A stretch of 64,000 bases of DNA from a virus, in IMG/VR virus record IMGVR_UViG_3300050821_018287, positions 1-64,000 of that record, one strand, 5' to 3'. Shown here one piece after another: positions 58,151 through 64,000 of this stretch. Numbering within the stretch: position 1 is the stretch's first letter; every line of letters starts with the position of its first letter. The notes beneath the pieces are model-generated. The model ran no database searches. It was not told the DNA's origin and saw only the letters and a list, made by a program, of their open reading frames with translations. The position numbers and the translations under genes were made by a program.

Positions 58151-58419
58151 GTTGGTGCCCCCAAGCGATCCCTCGCGTCCTCTGCCTTGATGACCAGCTC
58201 CGCCTCCGCCCGCGCCTCTTCGATCGTCTCGTACTCCTCGTCGAACATCCTCACCCGCCGAAGCCGGCCGCTGAGACAAAGCTTCCACTTCCCCTCCTGC
58301 GTCTTGAAGAAAGCGACGTTGAGGTCATGCCCGTTAACCTGCACTGGCCGGTCCGTCGGAAGGTACCAGCCCTGAAAGTACAACTCATCCTCCCCGAGGT
58401 AGACGAGCCCCGACGACAC
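58147..58419 (-). CDS. Array gene B8 (subfamily B), first gene of array
   Basis: The 90-residue product shows the B plan most clearly: strands (GLVYLGEDELYFQGWYLP, NVAFFKTQEGKWKLCLSG), then YETIEEARAEAELVIKAEDA. It begins the array downstream of the methylase gene at 58438. Confidence 0.6.
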   Translation of the reverse strand: MSSGLVYLGEDELYFQGWYLPTDRPVQVNGHDLNVAFFKTQEGKWKLCLSGRLRRVRMFDEEYETIEEARAEAELVIKAEDARDRLGAPT

Positions 58420-58437
58420 AAGGGAGCCTTGTTCGGG

Positions 58438-58971
58438 CTAGGGGGAAACGCCCCGCCAGATGACGTGGACGTTGGGGAAGGTGGCACAGTCGCGACCCAC
58501 CCCCAACGGGTTCCCCGGCGCCCCATGTGTAACGCGCCCCTTCAGGAATCGGAGCTGAGGCCCTCCGGCCAGCTCCCGGTAGGGCTCGATGTACTTGTGC
58601 CACCAGGCGCGATCCGTCCAGGAGGGGAGGTGCGCGACGACGAGCTTGCACCCGAGGCTCAGCTCGCGCATCGCCTTCTCCAACCACTCGCCGATGTTGG
58701 AGTAGGGCGGGTTGAGGAAAACGCGGTGGCCAACCCACGACTGGACGAGCCCGTTGTCCGCCTCTCCGTACCACCGTCCGATGAGCTGCGCACTGAAGCA
58801 CTCCGCCGAGGCGCACGGGTCCAACGTGAAGCGAAACTCGTCGTGGAGGGGAATGAGCACCTCGCGCGGAGTGAATTGGTAGTCGAGATCCGTCACCAAC
58901 GGGATCGCCGGCTCCAGGAGCGAGAGCTGCTCCCCCTTCAGGATCGGGCCAGGGTTTGCTGTGTCACCCAC
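58438..58971 (-). CDS. DNA N6-adenine methyltransferase (phage Dam-like)
   Basis: The 177-residue protein has FTLDPCASAECFSAQL (phage N6-methylase family start, D-P-C), the catalytic motif VFLNPPYSNIGEWLEKAM (N-P-P-Y), VVAHLPSWTDRAWWH, and LRFLKGRVTHGA. This size and motif order is that of phage adenine methylases, which protect DNA from host restriction. A GTG at 58971 overlaps the previous gene by 34 nt. Confidence 0.8.
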   Translation of the reverse strand: MGDTANPGPILKGEQLSLLEPAIPLVTDLDYQFTPREVLIPLHDEFRFTLDPCASAECFSAQLIGRWYGEADNGLVQSWVGHRVFLNPPYSNIGEWLEKAMRELSLGCKLVVAHLPSWTDRAWWHKYIEPYRELAGGPQLRFLKGRVTHGAPGNPLGVGRDCATFPNVHVIWRGVSP

Positions 58972-59168
58972 GCGACTGCCTCCTCAACAACGTCCTTCCG
59001 GTAGAGGATCTCCCTCGTCCCGTCATTCCCCCGGCGCGTCATCCTCATCGCCGACAGCTCCTCCGGGCTCATCCACGACTGCCGATACAACGCCGCTCGC
59101 AACGAGAAGACGCTGACCTCGTACACCGCCGCTGCAACCGCCAGCGTCATCCACTCGATTTCAGCCAT
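58938..59168 (-). CDS. Small helix-turn-helix-like protein
   Basis: The ATG at 59168 gives 76 residues with a helical N-terminus (AVAAAVYEVSVFSLRAALYR) and REILYRKDVVEEAVAWV, resembling excisionase or MerR-type small DNA-binding proteins. It overlaps both neighbours. May regulate the block or bind DNA for the methylase. Confidence 0.5.
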   Translation of the reverse strand: MAEIEWMTLAVAAAVYEVSVFSLRAALYRQSWMSPEELSAMRMTRRGNDGTREILYRKDVVEEAVAWVTQQTLARS

Positions 59169-59689
59169 GGCCTGACGATCGCCAAGAGGTCTTCCGGACT
59201 TTGGCCCGCGTTCAGCTCCAGCCGCCTCTCGAAAGTCTCGGCGAAGCGCGCGGATTTCGTCTTGCGGCCCTTCACCCAGGACGGATTCTGATTGCTGCCC
59301 CGACGCAACCGGCGCCGGTGCACCTCCTCCTCGTCCGCGAAAAGGAGTACGCACCTCAAGACCGTCGGTGGGCAGCTCAGCAGAACGTTGCGATTGTCGA
59401 AGTAGCGGACCACCTTCGCGTTGGAGAAGCGATCCCCGTCGAAGATGGTGAGCGTGCAACGCTGCGCGAGAAACTCCGACCAGAAGTCCAGCGCCTTCCC
59501 GACTCCGTTGTAGGGTACGGTGTCCGCGCCGTCGAAAGTCGCGCCCGTGTAATGGCCTCCGGCACAGACCGTAGGACCCACCGTCCACTTCGGCTTAGAG
59601 ACGATCGTCGAGTTGGACTCCAGGAGTCCCTTCACCAGCGTCGTCTTCCCCACGCCCGGCTCACCCACCACCCAGAGGATCTGGTTCAC
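59147..59689 (-). CDS. P-loop kinase, candidate modified-base kinase
   Basis: The 180-residue protein has a Walker A loop WVVGEPGVGKTTLVKGL, a second motif CTLTIFDGDRFSNAKV and an Arg-rich lid (EEEVHRRRLRRGSNQ, then GRKTKSARFAE). It looks like a small nucleotide or DNA-base kinase. In phage thymine-hypermodification clusters such kinases phosphorylate hydroxymethyl bases in DNA. The neighbouring TET/JBP-like and transferase-like genes favour that role. Confidence 0.6.
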   Translation of the reverse strand: MNQILWVVGEPGVGKTTLVKGLLESNSTIVSKPKWTVGPTVCAGGHYTGATFDGADTVPYNGVGKALDFWSEFLAQRCTLTIFDGDRFSNAKVVRYFDNRNVLLSCPPTVLRCVLLFADEEEVHRRRLRRGSNQNPSWVKGRKTKSARFAETFERRLELNAGQSPEDLLAIVRPWLKSSG

Positions 59690-60111
59690 GGTTGCCTCCG
59701 CCGGGAGTCGAAGCCCTGTTTGAAAGGAGACTTTCTACGTTCGTCCGGACCCGCCTTGAACGCTCCCGGCGACGCCTGCCGGCCACGATTTGCCGCCGAG
59801 ATCTTAGCCCGCGCCTCTGGTGAATGCTTTCGCCCGCGCTGCGCTGTGCTCATCCGCAGCCGCGTCTCCGGTCGAATGACCTTCCCCCGATGGTGGTGAC
59901 TCTGGTGGCAAGACCGGTGGCACAAAGCCCAATTGTTCGGCGTGTCGTTGTCGTGGTTGTGGTCCTTGTGGTGAACGACGGGCTCCAACGGATCGCGAAA
60001 GGGCGGGCCTACCTCCACGACTCCGCCGCAAAAGAAACAGACCCAAGGACCGAAGCCCATCGTTCGAAAGAACAGCCACCAACCCGAGAACGTATGCCGC
60101 TTACCGGACAA
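59686..60111 (-). CDS. HNH homing endonuclease with NUMOD-type repeats
   Basis: The TTG at 60111 lies 6 nt after AAAGGAG, giving 141 residues. The HNH core is WVCFFCGG ... VVHHKDHNHDNDTPNNWALC then HRSCHQSHH. Two NUMOD3-like segments follow (RLRMSTAQRGRKHSPEARAK, ISAANRGRQASPGAF), as in homing nucleases of T4-like phages. It sits within the modification block and could have carried DNA there. Confidence 0.75.
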   Translation of the reverse strand: MSGKRHTFSGWWLFFRTMGFGPWVCFFCGGVVEVGPPFRDPLEPVVHHKDHNHDNDTPNNWALCHRSCHQSHHHRGKVIRPETRLRMSTAQRGRKHSPEARAKISAANRGRQASPGAFKAGPDERRKSPFKQGFDSRRRQP

Positions 60112-61030
60112 GGAGGGCTCCTTTGTCTCGGTAGACCTTGAGACGCTCAGAATCGACCCCTGACCAACCACCCAGCTCTCCGAGATAGTCCACAGGAAAC
60201 GATTCGAGCCGAGCCTGCTGCATACGGTCGCCACACTCAGCGACGTGGCTCATTTGGAGATCGATGTCCGTCCCGGAATAGTAATGCCCGCGACAGAGAG
60301 AGTTGAAGTCGCAAAGCGCGGTCTCGAATTGGTCGAGCCCGGAGAAGAGAACCGCCTTCAGCGCCTCAGCGTAAGCTTGCTTCTGGATGTCAGGATTCGC
60401 AAGACACTCCTGGATGGAAAGCCCGCACACCCGCGCGAGCCCCGCGTAAGGCCCCGTCTCCTCCCCACCGCGCGGTTCCCCAATGTCCGGAGCGACGATG
60501 AGCGCGCCGTGAACGTTTTTAAGAAGGTCCGACCACTTGTAGCTAGCCCAGCCCCCGTTGCCCGGGATCTGCTGAAAAGCGAAGCGCGCTCGGTCCCAAC
60601 CCTGAGTGCTCGAAACGCTGTCGCAACAAGCCTCCACCCACCGATCGAATTGTCCGCCTCGGGTGAAGTGGAAGGCGTAGTTGATGTGGAGGCGCGCCTT
60701 GTCGTTGCCGCGGAAGCCGCGCCGCTCCACTCCCGTCGGGAGACCCAAAAGTGGCTCGTGGATCTCCGTCGGCTCCGGATACTTCGTCCAAACGATCTCC
60801 GCCGAACGGAGGTTGTAGAAGGTGACGTAGAGGAACGTCCTCCACAGCGCGGTGTTCAGCGGAAGCTTCTCCAGTTCGTAGAGCCGGCGCAGCACCGGAT
60901 ACGTCGGGTCCAAGTCGCCTGACCAGAGCTGCGTCTTGGAGAAAGTGCAGAAGTCGACCCACAAATGCTCACGCGTGATCGCTCGCTCGCCGAAGAAGAC
61001 AAACTGCTTCCCCTTGTCGGCCATCGGCAT
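60101..61030 (-). CDS. Amino-acid:DNA transferase / aGPT-pyrophosphorylase-like protein
   Basis: The 309-residue protein has an N-terminal helical part (YPVLRRLYELEKLPLNTALW, then RTFLYVTFYNLRSAEIVWTK), GNGGWASYKWSDLLKNVHG, TGPYAGLARVCG and ALCDFNSLCRGHYYSGTDID. These recall enzymes that attach amino acids or polyamines to phosphorylated hydroxymethyl bases in phage DNA (aGPT-PPlase/AADT and HMUDK-helical group). Family match is by motif memory. It shares one base with the dioxygenase stop (TGATG). Confidence 0.5.
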   Translation of the reverse strand: MPMADKGKQFVFFGERAITREHLWVDFCTFSKTQLWSGDLDPTYPVLRRLYELEKLPLNTALWRTFLYVTFYNLRSAEIVWTKYPEPTEIHEPLLGLPTGVERRGFRGNDKARLHINYAFHFTRGGQFDRWVEACCDSVSSTQGWDRARFAFQQIPGNGGWASYKWSDLLKNVHGALIVAPDIGEPRGGEETGPYAGLARVCGLSIQECLANPDIQKQAYAEALKAVLFSGLDQFETALCDFNSLCRGHYYSGTDIDLQMSHVAECGDRMQQARLESFPVDYLGELGGWSGVDSERLKVYRDKGALLVR

Positions 61031-61842
61031 CACGGCTTCTTGCCTCGCTTCTCGGAGCGGATCGTACCCAGTCTCCGCGCCCGGTCCAACTCCTCGGCCG
61101 GCGACTGGCAATGGCACATCCCCCGAAGCGAGTAGAAAACGACGGTGTAACGGTAGGAGCGCGGGGAGAGACTCCGGATGGGTGTCACCCCGTGGAGGAG
61201 GGAAGACCCGTCGAAGAGGATGAGCGAGCCGGGAATGAACTTGAAACCAATGCCGAGCTGAGGCACCGCGAGGTGCCCGCCGTCAATGTCCTTCGTGAAG
61301 GCAAACATCGCACTCCAGAAGCCCGGGAAGTTGCCCGCGTCGCGGTGGTAATAGAGCTGGTTGTTCCAGTTTGCGATCCCCGAGGTGTAGATGCTCCCCG
61401 GTAGCACCCACCCCGGCTGCACCTTCTCCCAAATGAGCTGGGCCTGCGCCACGTACTGCTCCGGCACCTCCTTCTCAAAGTACCGGGAGGCGAGCGACGC
61501 GAGAGAGCAGATCTTCGCATGCGCCTCCGGGTTCTCCATCGCCACCACCGAGCAATAGCAGTAGTCCTGGCGCAGAGGATTGCGGGGCATGAAGCCCACG
61601 GTCCTGTCCTGGTGTCGCAGACCCGACGTCCGGTAGGCGCGGTGGTAGCGAAGCGCTTGAAACGCCTCCACCATCCCCGAAAGGTTTTCTTCCGGCTGGA
61701 GGTAGGCGATGCGGAGGGTGTTCTCCTCGTAGATGAGGGTGGGCTTGTCGATGAGCACCGCGAAGTCTTGCTCATGCGCGGGGACCTTCCGCGCGAGCGC
61801 CTTCACGTCGACTTCAATTCGCTGGAGTCGTACGTGTTGCAT
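61030..61842 (-). CDS. TET/JBP-like 2-oxoglutarate/Fe(II) dioxygenase
   Basis: The 270-residue protein has an N-terminal part with SGLRHQDRTVGFMPRNPLRQ, then WNNQLYYHRDAGNFPGFW (metal ligands His166 and Asp168), AMFAFTKDIDGGHLAVPQLG, LILFDGSSLLHGVTPI (His217) and RSYRYTVVFYS (2OG-binding Arg, 228 or 231). This is the TET/JBP pattern, whose members hydroxylate 5-methylcytosine or thymine in DNA. It overlaps the ParB-like gene by 29 nt and is followed directly by the transferase-like gene. Confidence 0.7.
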   Translation of the reverse strand: MQHVRLQRIEVDVKALARKVPAHEQDFAVLIDKPTLIYEENTLRIAYLQPEENLSGMVEAFQALRYHRAYRTSGLRHQDRTVGFMPRNPLRQDYCYCSVVAMENPEAHAKICSLASLASRYFEKEVPEQYVAQAQLIWEKVQPGWVLPGSIYTSGIANWNNQLYYHRDAGNFPGFWSAMFAFTKDIDGGHLAVPQLGIGFKFIPGSLILFDGSSLLHGVTPIRSLSPRSYRYTVVFYSLRGMCHCQSPAEELDRARRLGTIRSEKRGKKP

Positions 61843-62473
61843 CGAACAAGTCCAGCAGCTTGAGGACGGCCTCGGTATGGCTCTGGACCCCATGGGCTTC
61901 CATCACCGCTTTCAGCCGCGCCAACGCCACGTCATAGGCCGCACCCTCGAAGTAGAGGACGACTTGCTTGATGTTGGCGGAGAGAAAACCCGGGAGAAGC
62001 TCCGCCGGAGTCGCCCCCACCTCCGTCTTCGGAGGCTCCACCGAGCGGAGGAGCGCGTCCACATCCGTCGGCTCGTAGCCAGTGCCAGCGAGGAGATCCC
62101 CCGTGTTGAGCCGGCCCAGCATCTCCGCCAGCGCCTTCTCGTCCCACCCGCCGACCTCGGTGAGCCGGTTGGAGGCGATGACATACGCTTCGGCCTCGGT
62201 GTCGTCCTTCGAAGCCCACCCGGTCAGGACTGGAACGAACCACCGGCCGTCCCTCACCTCCACCCCCGCTGGCACCTCACCCCGCTTCTTCAGCTCCAGA
62301 AGCGCCTCCCGCCGGCCGTGCCCCGCCACCATCCGCCCCGTCCGCTGGTCCACCACGATCGGCTCGGTAAAGCCGAAGCGGCGAATGGAAGCCTGGATGT
62401 CGGCCTGTGCGTGAGTCTTCGGGTTGCGCTCGGCCGTCTTGAGCGAATCCAAGTCTGTCGCGACGATCTTCAT
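61814..62473 (-). CDS. ParB-like nuclease-domain protein
   Basis: The 219-residue protein has a ParB/Srx-type domain: DLDSLKTAERNPKTHAQADI, then RRFGFTEPIVVDQRTGRMVA, the box GHGRREALLELK, and AYVIASNRLTEVGGWDE. It lacks the helix-turn-helix arm of partition ParB. Such proteins accompany DNA methylases and base modification enzymes in phages, possibly as DNA-guiding or CTP/ATP-binding subunits. Confidence 0.8.
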   Translation of the reverse strand: MKIVATDLDSLKTAERNPKTHAQADIQASIRRFGFTEPIVVDQRTGRMVAGHGRREALLELKKRGEVPAGVEVRDGRWFVPVLTGWASKDDTEAEAYVIASNRLTEVGGWDEKALAEMLGRLNTGDLLAGTGYEPTDVDALLRSVEPPKTEVGATPAELLPGFLSANIKQVVLYFEGAAYDVALARLKAVMEAHGVQSHTEAVLKLLDLFDATRTTPAN

Positions 62474-64000
62474 GCTGCCCCCTGAAGTTGTCCGCCTTCA
62501 ATCCTCCACTTCACAGTGGGCCCGAGCTGGAGGCGGCCGGCAATGTAGTCGGAGTGGGTGATGACTACCACCGCCCGCTCCTTTGCGAGGTCCACCAGGA
62601 CCGCCGCCAGAGCGTCCTGCCCGTCCACGTAGAGCGAGTCAAACACCTCGTCGAAGAAGAGGGTGCCAGCGCCCAGGCCACCGGAGAGTGCGCCGAGAGC
62701 GAAGAGGAGCGCCACATCAATCCGCCGCCGCTCCCCCGCTGACGCGCCACGGTAGCCCTCCCCGCCGCCAGCACCCTCCACCTCCAAACTGATTGCATCC
62801 GTCACCCCACCCGTCTTCTTCTCGGTGTAGGACTTGAGGCGGACCGAGAGCGCCGGGACGGGGCCCGCCGCCGTGACGCGCGGGGCACCGGAGATCCGCG
62901 CGAGCCAGCCGTTGGCCGCCGCCTCGACTGCGCCGAGCGCCCTCCCGAGGATGTGTGCGCGCACCCCCTTCGTCCCCAAGACAACCTCCACCGCCCCCAA
63001 CTCCTGCAACGTCTTCTCCAGAGTACCCGCCTCGGTGTCCGCGTCAGCAAATTGCTGCTTTGTCTTTTTCAGATCCGCTTCGGCCTGGGCCAGAGCCCGG
63101 TACGCGCGGTCCAGCTCACCCTTCCGGCGAGCGTGCGCAGCCACCCCCGCCTCCGCGGAACGAATCCGCTCACGCAACTTCGCATGGCGCTCGTTGAGCG
63201 CGGCGAGAATCCCGTCCAGCTCCTTGAGCTGTTCGTCGATCTCCAGGACAGCCTCGACGCTCTTGGCCTGGGTCGCCTCAGCCTCCTTCTTCAGCTTCCC
63301 GATCGCCTGGACCAGATTCCCCCTGAGTTTCGCGGGAATCTCCTGCCCGCAGGCGGAACACGTGCCTGTGTCCCCAAGCTTCTGGAGCTGACGCTTGAGC
63401 GCGTCCATGTTGGCCTGAACGCCGCCGTCCGAGCTGCGCAGGTTCATCGCCTTCGAGTACTCCGCGCGCCGGCTCGCCTCCGTTTTGTCGATGGCCTTCT
63501 TCACCTCCGTCGCCTGCGTCTGAAGCGCGAGAGGAGATTCCGTCTCCTCATCCCCGAAACTAAGCGGCGGAACCGAGGCCCCGGTGACCGTCTCCGTGCA
63601 CTGAAGCACCGACCGCGCCGCACCCTTCACCCGCTCGTCGAGGATTGCGGCCTGACGCCGGCACTCGTCCCACTGTCGCGTCGCCGCCTTCAGATCTGTC
63701 CTACACTTCTCCAAGGCCACATCGAAGCGCCCGAGCTGGAGGAGCCCCTCCAGAAAACGCTTCCGCTCCGAGTCGGTGGCCTCAGTGAAGCGTGCCGCAT
63801 CCGACGAGCTGAACACGTGCCTCCAGCGCCAAGTCTCGAAGGAGCCGATCCGCTCCTCCAGGGCTTCCTGCGCCTTGGAGTTGGTTTCGTACTCCGCCGA
63901 GGGCCCGTCATTCGTCGACCAGTCCAGCGCGGATCTCCCGCCCGCAGTCCTCGTCCGCGTCACCCCCAACCCCTCCGCGAGGAGCCGGAGCATTCCCGCC
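62470..64000 (-). CDS. SbcC/Rad50 (gp46)-like recombination ATPase, N-terminus outside window
   Basis: The visible 507+ residues hold the coiled-coil arms with a central zinc-hook CSACGQE (near residue 230 of the visible part) and the C-terminal ATPase half: signature YRGASAGERRRIDVALLFAL, Walker B LFFDEVFDSLYVDGQ and the switch AVVVITHSDYIAG. The Walker A part is beyond 64000. With an SbcD/gp47 nuclease it would process DNA ends in recombination or host DNA degradation. Confidence 0.85.
   Translation of the reverse strand, partial: AGMLRLLAEGLGVTRTRTAGGRSALDWSTNDGPSAEYETNSKAQEALEERIGSFETWRWRHVFSSSDAARFTEATDSERKRFLEGLLQLGRFDVALEKCRTDLKAATRQWDECRRQAAILDERVKGAARSVLQCTETVTGASVPPLSFGDEETESPLALQTQATEVKKAIDKTEASRRAEYSKAMNLRSSDGGVQANMDALKRQLQKLGDTGTCSACGQEIPAKLRGNLVQAIGKLKKEAEATQAKSVEAVLEIDEQLKELDGILAALNERHAKLRERIRSAEAGVAAHARRKGELDRAYRALAQAEADLKKTKQQFADADTEAGTLEKTLQELGAVEVVLGTKGVRAHILGRALGAVEAAANGWLARISGAPRVTAAGPVPALSVRLKSYTEKKTGGVTDAISLEVEGAGGGEGYRGASAGERRRIDVALLFALGALSGGLGAGTLFFDEVFDSLYVDGQDALAAVLVDLAKERAVVVITHSDYIAGRLQLGPTVKWRIEGGQLQGAA

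Noticed and set aside
1-64000. CRISPR array, integrase gene or attachment site
   Set aside because: No regularly spaced direct repeats, no recombinase motifs and no tRNA-overlapping direct repeat were seen; the single tRNA has no visible duplicate of its 3' end.

Overview
The window is part of a large, high-GC genome of a tailed phage with a contractile tail (or a prophage of one). A complete virion module can be followed: large terminase, portal, Mu F-like head morphogenesis protein, scaffold, major capsid protein, sheath, tube, G/GT tail chaperones with a frameshift, tape measure, LysM baseplate protein, gpD-like hub, gpV-like spike, gp25-like protein, two gpJ-like proteins and several fibres. 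The host is probably a myxobacterium or a relative: the base composition is very GC-rich, and one lipoprotein carries the Pro-Asp-Ala-Gly repeats common in Myxococcota surface lipoproteins. Host assignment is inference. No integrase, replicase or primase was recognised here.

Layout. Positions 1-2712 hold a partial leftward gene and a rightward accessory set (HNH-AP2 nuclease, PD-(D/E)XK nuclease, repeat lipoprotein, three small CxxC proteins). From 2803 to the right edge nearly every gene is read leftward in long runs of 1-4 nt overlaps, so transcription runs right to left. In that order: 64000-58438 is a DNA-processing and base-modification block (SbcC/Rad50-like, ParB-like, TET/JBP-like dioxygenase, an amino-acid:DNA-transferase-like protein, a P-loop kinase, an N6-adenine methylase); 58419-53510 is a tandem array of 15 small related genes; 53438-50024 is terminase and companions; 49974-28169 is head, connector and accessory genes, including a secreted fibre group (46388-43307), a lipoprotein tyrosine phosphatase and a Pth2-like protein; 28155-13200 is tail and baseplate; 13196-6911 is fibres and a beta-helix spike; 6896-2803 is a membrane, lipoprotein and wall-hydrolase region that looks like the lysis module and ends with a papain-like peptidase.

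Most notable: (1) the TET/JBP + P-loop kinase + amino-acid-transferase-like + ParB group, a candidate DNA base hypermodification pathway; (2) the array of 15 small genes in two architectural subfamilies, one member interrupted by an in-frame amber codon; (3) a tRNA with the identity marks of initiator tRNA-fMet (C1:A72 mismatch, three G:C pairs in the anticodon stem, CAU) between sheath and tube, followed by a textbook intrinsic terminator; (4) a canonical T TTT TTG slippery site in the tail chaperone gene. About thirty genes start with GTG or TTG, most of them inside four-base overlaps with the upstream stop codon. Functional names for unrecognised genes are withheld.
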